Source: Dunaliella salina
Taxonomy: Eukaryota; Chlorophyta; Chlorophyceae; Chlamydomonadales; Dunaliellaceae
Assembly (NCBI GenBank): GCA_002284615.2
Contig: MU069635.1
Coordinates: 318,967 to 333,221 of the forward strand
Reading direction: 5' to 3'
DNA length: 14,255 nucleotides
A program made the translations under genes and the position numbers. The notes under the pieces were generated by a model, which saw only the letters and a list, made by a program, of their open reading frames with translations, was not told where the DNA came from and did no database searches. Shown here piece after piece: positions 9,201-13,764 of the stretch (its first letter is position 1; each line of letters opens with the position of its first letter).

Positions 9201-11935
9201 GACTCCATCATTGTAAGGCGCACACATGTTTCCAAGTGCTGAATTCCATGGATAACACTATTCTGAAGCATTGCAGAAAAAAGAAACTAAGGAGAGCACT
9301 GTGTGTAAGGTTGGGATGACAATGTAATATACTTTCACCAGGGTTGCTCAATTCAGGGATTTGGCAAAATAAATGCACGACAAATTTGTTAAAATGCGCA
9401 ATTCTCAAATTATTCGACGAATGATTGCCTGTAGGCAAGGGCAGGGAAGGGGTGGGCAACTGCACCTCAACCCCTCCTTTGCCCCCTTGGGACCCCTCGC
9501 CCCCTTTGGACCCCCTTCACACAAATGATGGGGAAGGACAAGGGACCATCAACATGTTTCAGGGGGGGCAGGGGGAGGTGTAAGGGGTGCGTGTTAGGGG
9601 TGTCAAGGGGTTCATTTTTGGCGCAGAGCTTCATATGCTTCGAGTGACCAATTTAAAACTCGTAAAAAATTGTCAAAAATTTCGAATTCTCGGGTAATTC
9701 AAAATTCCTGAATTGAGCAACCTGGCTTTCACAGTAACTTTAGAGCAGTATCAACTATCCATCTGCGTTCAATTACAGTTTATGCACCAAAATCGGCATG
9801 CGTCTCTCGCAGGGCACAGAAATCAAGCATGCCAAAGAAAAGTTTTGTCAGTGTGGAAAGGGATATTGATTGGGTGCAGACGCCACAAGCATGTGCCTGG
9901 CGAGTGCAAGCCCAGGGGTCTGTGAGCCAAAGCAGACATGCTCGATGTCCAGCCTGGCCAGCTAAATAAGGTGAAGGAGCAATACAATGCCATCGTTGCC
10001 ATGGAGGAGCTGCAGCCGTGTGCGTTGAAGTGTAGGGGCTGCAGCGGGCCCTTCAGCCCTGTCCATCCCTGTGTGACATCCCAACAGCATGGCAGCTCCT
10101 GCAGCAGCCCTCAAGAAAATGATGAGATGGAGGACTTTGACGGGGCTGACGATGGTGAGGAGGAGAGCATGGGTAAGGGCAAGCCCATGCAGCTGAATAT
10201 GTTGACGCCCAACATGCCCAGTGCGAAGGCGCAGAAGGATGTGCAGACCCCGCACTGCAGAGGGACTCTTACTCGGCCCCATCATAGGTGGCAGCATTCA
10301 AGTTAATGAACAGTGAGTACCTGGAGACATGCAGCTAGAATTTGATTGCCTACAATCCACAGATTTTTTTCTGTCCTCTCACTGTTTCGAAGGACCTCAC
10401 AGGAATATGACTAGGCAATTCCTGAGGTGGGGAATCCCCACCATCCATGTAACAAGGGGAAATTCATAAATTTGGGACAGTCGCTGTCATAGCAATAGTA
10501 TAGAAACAATGAGTTTCCGAAGCAATAGTACATCCTGCTCTTTAGACATTACGCGCAAAAACGCAGAGGGAATACCCATTTCCACCTTTGCACATGACCA
10601 TCACGAGCATGGGTCTCGCATCCATTGCGCCAGATTTTGTTGTGCTTTGTGTGGTGGGTTGGAGGGCGAATAGCACAGGGCTCCTTAGGAAGAAAGGTAG
10701 CATGCTGTTCCCTCATCCCAAGGGGCCCTATGCTATTCACCCCCACCCCACCGCAGGCACAACAGTCACTGAACACAAGCAAATTGGTTGACCTCCTCAC
10801 ACAGGTCATCAGGACACCCTGGACTTACACGCACCATCTGTGGACTTGATCATCACTGGCAAGCAGCGCAACAATAGCTGAATACAAGAAAACCAGGGTT
10901 GGGACATTCGCCGGCTTGACAAAATAAATCCGCCAAGAATGCGAAAAAAAAATGCGAAATTTGTCAAATTATGCGAGCACATGTTGCCTGTAGGCAGGGG
11001 GTGAAGATGAGGGTACCACCACCACCGTCAAGGCCCCCAACATCCCCTCCCACCTCTCCCCCTTGGCCCCCTTGCATAACTAACGATGGGGAAGGATGGA
11101 GAAGGACAAGAATCCAGTCGGTGGGTTGTCGAGGGTAGTCAAGGGGGTTGTAAGGGGTGTCGGTGGGGTGTCAGGAGGCCTTTTTTGGCAGATGGGTCTA
11201 AGATTGGACGAACTGAACTTTTAAAAAGAGTAAAAAATGCGAAAAAAAATGCGAATTTGCCAATAGTTCGAAATTGGCGAATGCCCAACCCTGAAGCAAA
11301 CCAATTGCATACCTCCTCAACCAGGACCTTTTTGTTGTGACCAAACAGGACACTCTGTACTTACACGCACCTGCTCAGGCCATAGTCATCGCCGGTAACC
11401 AGCACAACAATCACTGAACACAAGCAAATGAATTGCAGACCTCCTCAAACAGGTCAGCGAGACACCCTGTGCTTGCACGCACTAGCAGTCATACGTTGTA
11501 ACTGATGGCTCCCTTGCTGTTAACCTTGTACTAACCTTGTACTTGCACGTACCTGCTGTAGCCTTAATCATCACTGGCAAGCCAATTTCCTCTACTAGCC
11601 TTAATCATCACTGGCAAGCTGCTAACCTTGTACTTGCACGCACCTGCTGTGGCCTTCATCATCACTGGCAAGCCAATTTCCTCTACTAGCCTTAATCATC
11701 ACTGGCAAGCTGCTAACCTGGTATTTGCACGCACCTGCTGTGGCCTTAATCATCACTGGCAAGCCAATTTCCTCTACCACCTTCAGGCAATCCTGCTCAT
11801 CCTTGATGAGGCCTGCGCTGCCCGGCACGCAGGGCACGCTTGCTTTCTGCAGAGGTCATGTTTGCATATGTGTAGCCCCGATGTGCGCAGCAGGAATGTG
11901 TGGTGGTTATGCATGTGAGCCAGAGGCAAGCTTTT

Positions 11936-12022
<87 letters not shown>

Positions 12023-13764
12023 ACGTGCGAGGGAGCTTATTTCCTGCATTTCGCTATGCTTCTGTGTGCAGACATGTCCAGACTTATGAGTGCTTCCGTC
12101 AGCCGGAGTGGGAATATCCAGCTTGTGTTCCAACCAAGCTTGAGCAGGAGCAAACCTCAATGCGACAGCCCTTCCCATTAAAATGCCCTCAAATGCTCGA
12201 TAAAAACAAACCTTCATCGTCTCCCTGGCTGTGTTCTTGTCACCCATCAAATCGATTTGGCTGGACTTTGGCCCAATGAACTCAATGCCATGGTCAGTGC
12301 AGATGTCTACGAATGCGGAACGCTCAGATAGGAACCCATAGCCCTGCATGCATGAGACGATGGTGAAAAGAGCAAAAAGGTTCATTCAACTATGGGGAGC
12401 CATTCGGAGGTTCTTGGCGTGTTCATGCAAAGGCACAATGCAGCGGCCAGGGGTGCCATCCACACTCAAAAGCTGTAAAGAGTGGATTTCATCAGCAAAG
12501 CATTGAGCACTTTCATGCAAAGGCATGATGCAGTAGCTGAAGGTGACGGCCAAACTTCAAAGCTGTAGAGGTGGAGTTTAAGAAAGCATTGATACAAAGA
12601 ATTATGCAATGCAGCGCCTGAAGCTGCCGGCCACACTGCAAAGTTGCAAGAGACTAGAGTTTGACTCCAAGCATTGTGTGCCTGATTAGGTGCATGTGAA
12701 CGCCCTGGTGCGAATGTCCTCTTCAGCCCTTCCTGACTGACTGCCGGGTCTTTCCTCAATGCATGCTGGTTGGTGTCCAGGAGAAACTGCTCATTCTTTT
12801 CATTTTTCATTGGATGGACAGCTCGTGAGAACCCCCCCCCCTTTTTTCCTGTCTTCATCTGTCCTTTGCCCCTCTTTCCCTGTCTCACACGCCCCTCCTT
12901 TTCCTGTCTCCATTATTGTCCTTTGTTTTTTATAATAGATCAGATGGATTTTCTCTGCACAGTACTCACCGGATGGATAGCTTGAGCGCCTCGACTCAGA
13001 GCTGCTGACAGCAGGTTTGGGATGTTCAGGTAGGACTCAGAGCTGGGACCTTCACCAATGCACACTGCCTCATCCGCCAACTGCATCACAGCAGGAGTGG
13101 CAGTAGTGGAAAGTTTGTTGACGCGCGGCTGTGCAGGCGTGCATTGCCGGGAACGCATGCTGGAACTGCACACGCACATTGACGCACATGCATTTTGTCG
13201 CCCACGTGGTGCCTGTGCTACTAATGTGGCCAGTGATCATTCCTACACCCACGCCTCCCACCTTGTTTGCTCAGGGAAACGGCAGATGGCACCGGCTGGC
13301 ATACTTGTTCATAGCTGTCCACATTAATGCCAAATCTAAATGCAAGCATCAGCAACCTACCTGAACATGCAAAGACTCTTTGTCTGCTGTGGAGTATACA
13401 GCAACAGTTTGCAAACCCATCTCCTTGCAGGCGCGAATGACTCGGACAGCAATTTCCCCGCGGTTGGCAATCATGACCTGCATGGATCGGAGGAGTGCAC
13501 ATCTTGACATGAAACATTGAAGTCATCATGAAAGTGTGCAGATGAGGGCTGCGATCAGGGTCAGATGTGCGTGCATGCTTCCACCCCCTCCCCTCTCTTG
13601 CATGCACCCACCTTCTTGAAGTCATTCATCAGAGGTGCTGCTTGTGCCTGCACAGCCTGCACTGTCCGGCTCCGCCTACCCTGCAGCACAGGCTTGGCCT
13701 GTGGTGATGCAAGCCCACCCCCCAGCATTTTGCTCCTGCCTAGGTGTTGCTGCTGCATCATCAT
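3232..13764 (-). CDS. accC: Plastid biotin carboxylase subunit of acetyl-CoA carboxylase, 8 exons, 3' part missing
   Basis: Biotin carboxylase uses ATP and bicarbonate to carboxylate the biotin on BCCP, the first half-reaction of acetyl-CoA carboxylase in plastid fatty acid synthesis. The spliced product join(13764..13612, 13477..13361, 13080..12970, 12343..12212, 11846..11735, 8068..7951, 5665..5572, 3285..3232, complement) has 297 codons and no stop. Visible motifs: MIANRGEIA (res 53-61), HPGYGFLSE (126-134), MGDK (K163), PCVPGS (176-181), [13 protein letters not shown] (K205 and Gly-rich loop), [11 protein letters not shown] (H255) and RRNQK (280-284). By family knowledge these match E. 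coli AccC K116, K159, H209 and K238; the Asn in RRNQK is as in plant enzymes. The catalytic EMNTRIQVEHP segment and the C-domain are not found, so the gene continues past base 1. Residues 1 to ~45 look like a transit peptide. Plastid location is inferred from that and from plant-like sequence. Identity is very confident; exact borders rest on frame and homology, not on RNA. Confidence 0.95.
3354..4050 (-). repeat. Exon 8 echo: ~92-bp tandem array derived from exon 8 and its acceptor, accC intron 7
   Basis: Units start at about 3357, 3451, 3544, 3635, 3727, 3821, 3914 and 4008 (period 91-94 bp). In the gene direction a typical unit reads GACAGAGTTGAAACCAGAGG, then CTCATCGAGGGGGCTCCCAT, CCCTGCACTG. 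It aligns with exon 8: CGCAG, CGCCGGAACCAGAAG, CTCATCGAGGAGGCTCCCAG, CCCTGCACTC. In the exon frame, typical units carry TGA where exon 8 has its second codon (CGG), so they cannot replace it. Units fall into three types in the order A-B-C-A-B-C. More degenerate half units (CAGGCAAAAG...TTGCA) trail on to ~4345. Confidence 0.92.
4205..4600. repeat. Purine-rich degenerate repeats trailing the exon 8 echo array
   Basis: Words such as GATCAGGCAAAAGTATTGCA, CCAGGCAAAAGAGTTGCATC and TCTGGCAAAACAAGTTGCAG (4228-4350) match the GATCAGGCAAAGGAGTTACA part of the 92-bp unit at shorter spacing. From ~4480, GGCATA(G/A)GAGT and GTCTGCGTG/GTCTGTGC words repeat loosely. No coding sense was found. Confidence 0.6.
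4612..4805. repeat. Foldback: ~69-bp inverted repeat, ~87% matched, 55-bp loop, accC intron 7
   Basis: The left arm 4612-4681 (AACCCAAGCACGCACATTCA, then CAAACAGCAGTTCCAGGTTC) is mirrored by the right arm 4737-4805 (GTTGAACCTAGAACTGCAGT, then TTGTGAATGTGTGTGCTTGG). I count about 9 mismatches in 69. No target duplication or transposon-type terminus is evident. It lies about 340 bp from the 5144-5273 foldback. Confidence 0.9.
5144..5273. repeat. Foldback: 52/57-bp inverted repeat with 21-bp loop, accC intron 7
   Basis: The left arm 5144-5195 (CTACAGAGATACATCTGCTG, CTGGGCCCACACACCTGGAA and on to GCGAGCG) pairs with the right arm 5217-5273 (CGCTCGCACAAATTTCAGGC and on to TCTTCAGCGTAG), with few mismatches and a small indel. 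The 21-bp loop is 5196-5216. A transcript through it would form a strong hairpin. Confidence 0.9.
5572..5665 (-). CDS. accC: accC exon 7: [11 protein letters not shown] segment
   Basis: The exon has 1 + 31 codons (Arg248 split, res 249-279), lies between acceptor GAGTGCAG and donor GTATAG, and ends in phase 0. It encodes [19 protein letters not shown] and then [13 protein letters not shown]255 and E257 match by family knowledge the H209/E211 pair of E. coli AccC at the nucleotide site. The donor is weak (GTATAG), but frame and homology on both sides support it. No echo copies of this exon were seen nearby. Confidence 0.95.
6149..6805. repeat. 136-bp minisatellite, ~4.7 copies, accC intron 6
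   Basis: The word GGGTGGAGTT starts at 6174 (as GGGTGGAGTTG), 6313, 6449, 6585 and 6721, spacings of 139, 136, 136 and 136. The unit also holds CACCAGGCGAGGAAG, GACCACAAGAGGTT, GTGATGAGGCACTGCCACA and CAAAGGCA. No accC exon is recognisable in it. The last unit runs into the 178-bp cluster through a shared GGGCACAAAGGC word. Confidence 0.95.
6806..7600. repeat. ~178-bp degenerate repeat cluster, accC intron 6
   Basis: Units contain CATGCAGGTTCCTT(C/T)GTTTG, a run of G, CATTCGTGGCCTTC, AACAAAGGGCATGAAAGCTG, GGCAGGCATCGATTTCTTTT and TTGTTTGCTGCATCTGCAAT. CATGCAGGTT starts at 6991, 7169, 7426 and 7530. The first step is 178 bp, and later steps (257, 104) reflect an insertion and a truncation. 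ORFs on the minus strand run through several units in more than one frame, as expected for stop-poor repeats, so I do not call a protein. Confidence 0.85.
7374..7400. repeat. 9-bp triplet repeat (CCTTGTAAT)3 inside the 178-bp cluster
   Basis: Three exact copies of CCTTGTAAT lie in the region that makes the third inter-unit distance longer (257 bp). Confidence 0.95.
7787..7882 (-). repeat. Extra copy of exon 6 3' end with its donor, accC intron 6
   Basis: Over ~89 bp this segment matches exon 6 and the start of intron 6 at about 91%, displaced by 140 bp. In the gene direction it reads [20 protein letters not shown], then YMER, and keeps the donor GTGTGT. The six coding differences all fall at third codon positions: five are silent and one changes Ile to Met. 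The Gly-rich loop half of the exon is absent; the sequence before it is GGCAG, ATGCATGTCTCAATGGGTGCC (split here at the AG). A splice at that AG would be phase 0, not the phase 1 that exon 5 needs. Confidence 0.9.
7951..8068 (-). CDS. accC: accC exon 6: glycine-rich ATP loop
   Basis: The exon is 118 nt (2 + 38 codons + 2). It starts after acceptor GAAACTGCAG and completes Gly209, then encodes [14 protein letters not shown] (res 210-223), the flexible Gly-rich loop that closes over ATP, and runs on to [13 protein letters not shown]. The donor GTGTGT after ...GAG-AG is chosen because the split codon AG+G then restores Arg248, followed by YVQNPRH of exon 7 as in the family. Reading through instead gives a non-homologous VDLETR tail. 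Copies of its 5' part lie upstream in intron 5, and a copy of its 3' part lies in intron 6. Confidence 0.93.
8117..8570 (-). repeat. Exon 6 echo: decayed copies of exon 6 start with acceptor region, accC intron 5
   Basis: In the gene direction, ACTCTGCAG followed by TGCGATTGTTGTCCAAGCAG and GAGGATGTC at 8129-8170 aligns with exon 6 (TGCGGTTGGTGTCCAAGCAG, GAGGACATC). More decayed versions follow upstream in the gene: CGCTTGGTCCCCTGGCAAGA (~8305-8330), CGCTTGGTGTCCAGGCAAGG (~8415-8440) and TGCGCTGAATGTCCAGGCGA (~8535-8560). The last three are ~113-115 bp apart. All are 5' of exon 6, and similarity falls with distance from it. Confidence 0.85.
8608..8697. repeat. 45-bp perfect direct repeat, 2 copies, accC intron 5
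   Basis: GCAAGTCATTCAGGTCATAC followed by AGGCCACTAGTCTTCTGGAC and ACCGC occurs twice without a mismatch, at 8608 and 8653. The identity points to a recent duplication or gene conversion. Confidence 0.95.
8700..8805. repeat. 54-bp degenerate repeat, 2 copies, accC intron 5
   Basis: AGGTCACAACATTCCTTGAG (8700) recurs as AGGTCACAACACTACTTGAG at 8754, followed in both by GTC(A/G)TGCAGC(T/C)TCCAAC. It adjoins the 45-bp repeat and shares the word CAGGTCA with it. Confidence 0.85.
8830..9330. other. Intron 5 stretch without recognisable features
   Basis: Several short overlapping ORFs exist on both strands (the longest ~100 codons), but none shows a known motif or a consistent frame. No repeat was seen. 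It is treated as intron sequence. Confidence 0.5.
9339..9724. mobile_element. hAT-like MITE, copy 1 (386 bp), accC intron 5
   Basis: Terminal inverted repeats are CAGGGTTGCTCAATTCAGG (left) and CAGGTTGCTCAATTCAGG (right, reverse complement), ~25 bp with one indel. The flanks ACTTTCAC (9331-9338) and GCTTTCAC (9725-9732) match at 7 of 8, an imperfect 8-bp target duplication typical of hAT transposons. The interior is non-coding: an A/T-rich end, a C-rich stretch (~9467-9515), a G-rich stretch (~9559-9610) and another A/T-rich end. It must depend on a transposase encoded elsewhere. Confidence 0.9.
9725..10893. other. Intron 5 stretch between the two MITEs; one unexplained plus-strand ORF
   Basis: A plus-strand ORF at 9938-10306 (122 codons) has an acidic stretch ([18 protein letters not shown]) and a Cys cluster (CALKCRGC). 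Just upstream, in two frames, lie KFCQCGKGY and [14 protein letters not shown], which together loosely resemble a broken Cys/His zinc finger. I do not recognise the protein. Lying antisense inside an intron and between MITEs, it could be a decayed transposon fragment or chance. The rest of the stretch (10310-10760) shows nothing I can name. Confidence 0.25.
10760..11500 (-). repeat. Older, decayed exon 5 echo repeats (~110-126 bp), split by a MITE
   Basis: A unit with CACTGAACACAAGCAAAT, GACCTCCTCA, ACAGGTCA, GACACCCTG, ACTTACACGCACC and ATCATCACTGGCAAGC occurs around 10770-10865, 11300-11400 (its first part displaced by the MITE) and 11415-11490. The ACGCACCTGCTC/ACGCACCATCTG blocks at ~11359 and ~10826 align with the exon 5 donor region, and CATCACTGGCAAGC aligns with the LPVM codons. 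Reading frames are broken, so these are older copies than those at 11552 and 11643. Confidence 0.75.
10894..11293. mobile_element. hAT-like MITE, copy 2 (400 bp), accC intron 5
   Basis: The left end CAGGGTTGGGACATTCGCC is matched in inverted form by the right end (reverse complement CAGGGTTGGGCATTCGCC). Flanking 8-mers AAGAAAAC (10886-10893) and AAGCAAAC (11294-11301) match at 7 of 8 and fit the 8-bp target duplication of hAT elements; CAGGG termini also fit hAT. The interior has no convincing ORF. It shares TTGCCTGTAGGCA and GATGGGGAAGGA with the copy at 9339-9724, in the same orientation. C-rich and G-rich halves could fold back on each other. Confidence 0.88.
11545..11770 (-). repeat. Exon 5 echo: 91-bp repeats of exon 5 end plus splice donor
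   Basis: The block CCTGCTGT(G/A)GCCTT lies at 11552, 11643 and 11734, exactly 91 bp apart. The copy at 11734 is the end of exon 5 and its donor. In the gene direction, each of the other two also reads GTAGAGGAAATTGGCTTGCC, then CAGTGATGATKAAGGCYACA and GCAGGTRCGTGC. They therefore carry the coding end [15 protein letters not shown] with a donor-like GTGCGTGC or GTACGTGC. Coding changes in these two copies are ATT to ATG in one and GCC to GCT (silent) in the other. Each unit also holds a second fragment, CTAGCCTTAATCATCACTGG (11595, 11686). Confidence 0.92.
11735..11846 (-). CDS. accC: accC exon 5: PCVPGS to IKATAG (ATP-grasp)
   Basis: The exon has 37 codons plus one base (res 172-208 and the first base of Gly209), begins after acceptor CTCTGCAG and ends in phase 1 at donor GTGCGT. 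It reads [20 protein letters not shown] and on to [11 protein letters not shown]205 is the ATP-grasp lysine preceding the Gly-rich loop. The 3' ~45 nt of the exon plus the donor recur at exact 91-bp steps downstream. This copy is taken as authentic because only it is joined to the full PCVPGS exon body, and only its donor continues in frame into GGGGRGM of exon 6. Confidence 0.93.
11937..12020. repeat. Perfect (GT)42 microsatellite, accC intron 4
   Basis: The 84 bp of uninterrupted GT on the plus strand reads as (CA)42 in the accC transcript. It lies ~190 nt downstream of the exon 4 donor and 90 nt upstream of the exon 5 acceptor. Long perfect alternation of this kind is usually length-variable and can adopt Z-DNA. 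Confidence 0.98.
12212..12343 (-). CDS. accC: accC exon 4: end of N-domain and ATP-grasp linker
   Basis: The exon has 44 codons (res 128-171), is phase 0 at both ends, and lies between acceptor GCATGCAG and donor GTTTGT. It contains [33 protein letters not shown] and RETMK. The Lys of MGDK corresponds by family knowledge to the ATP-binding K116 of E. coli AccC. Intron 4, which follows, is 365 nt and holds a perfect 84-bp CA repeat in the sense direction. Confidence 0.95.
12415..12690. repeat. ~90-bp tandem repeat, 3 copies, accC intron 3
   Basis: Units are marked by CATGCAAAGGCA (12424, 12514) followed by ATGCAGCGG/ATGCAGTAG/ATGCAGCGC (12438, 12528, 12609), then CACACTC/AAAGCTGTA and an AAGCATTG block. 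Spacing is 90 and ~81 bp, and the third unit is the most diverged. No exon of this gene is recognisable in the unit. Confidence 0.8.
12780..12935. repeat. Pyrimidine-rich (+ strand) tract with C10 run, accC intron 3
   Basis: From about 12831 a run of about ten C and six T opens a C/T-rich stretch with several CCTGTCT/CTGTCC words. In the gene direction the tract is purine-rich, the opposite of a normal polypyrimidine tract before an acceptor. It may be prone to triplex formation, which is inference. Confidence 0.6.
12970..13080 (-). CDS. accC: accC exon 3: N-domain, ADEAVCIGE to AIHP
   Basis: The exon has 37 codons (res 91-127), is phase 0 at both ends, and lies between acceptor TGATGCAG and a consensus donor GTGAGT. 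It carries [20 protein letters not shown] and ends AIHP, which joins directly to GYGFLSE of exon 4 to restore the family motif HPGYGFLSE. An imperfect copy of its 3' end may lie 159 bp downstream in intron 3 (12812-12829). Confidence 0.95.
13361..13477 (-). CDS. accC: accC exon 2: start of biotin carboxylase N-domain
   Basis: The exon has 39 codons (res 52-90), is phase 0 at both ends, and lies between acceptor CATGCAG and donor GTAGGT. It reads [17 protein letters not shown] and then [20 protein letters not shown]. This is the first Rossmann-like strand-loop-helix of the biotin carboxylase N-terminal domain. Intron 1 before it is 134 nt and intron 2 after it is 280 nt. Confidence 0.95.
13612..13764 (-). 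CDS. accC: accC exon 1: start codon and predicted plastid transit peptide
   Basis: The exon has 51 codons, from three consecutive Met codons to NDFKK, and ends in phase 0 before donor GTGGGT. The first ATG (13764-13762) is chosen because an in-frame TAA lies at 13776-13774, only 9 nt upstream of it, so the frame cannot extend in an unspliced leader. Residues 1-45 are rich in Gln, Ser, Ala and Arg, with one acidic residue absent until Asp48, and include RSKMLGG and [16 protein letters not shown], as expected of a stromal transit peptide. The enzyme proper starts near DFKK/VMIANRG. The exact cleavage site cannot be read from the sequence, and Met46 is a possible alternative start for an untargeted form. 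Confidence 0.9.

Noticed and set aside
11725..12385. ORFs with long CVCV or HTHT stretches
   Set aside because: They are translations of the (GT)42 tract. The minus-strand 200-codon ORF is only real over exon 4 (12212-12343) and reads through into intron 4.
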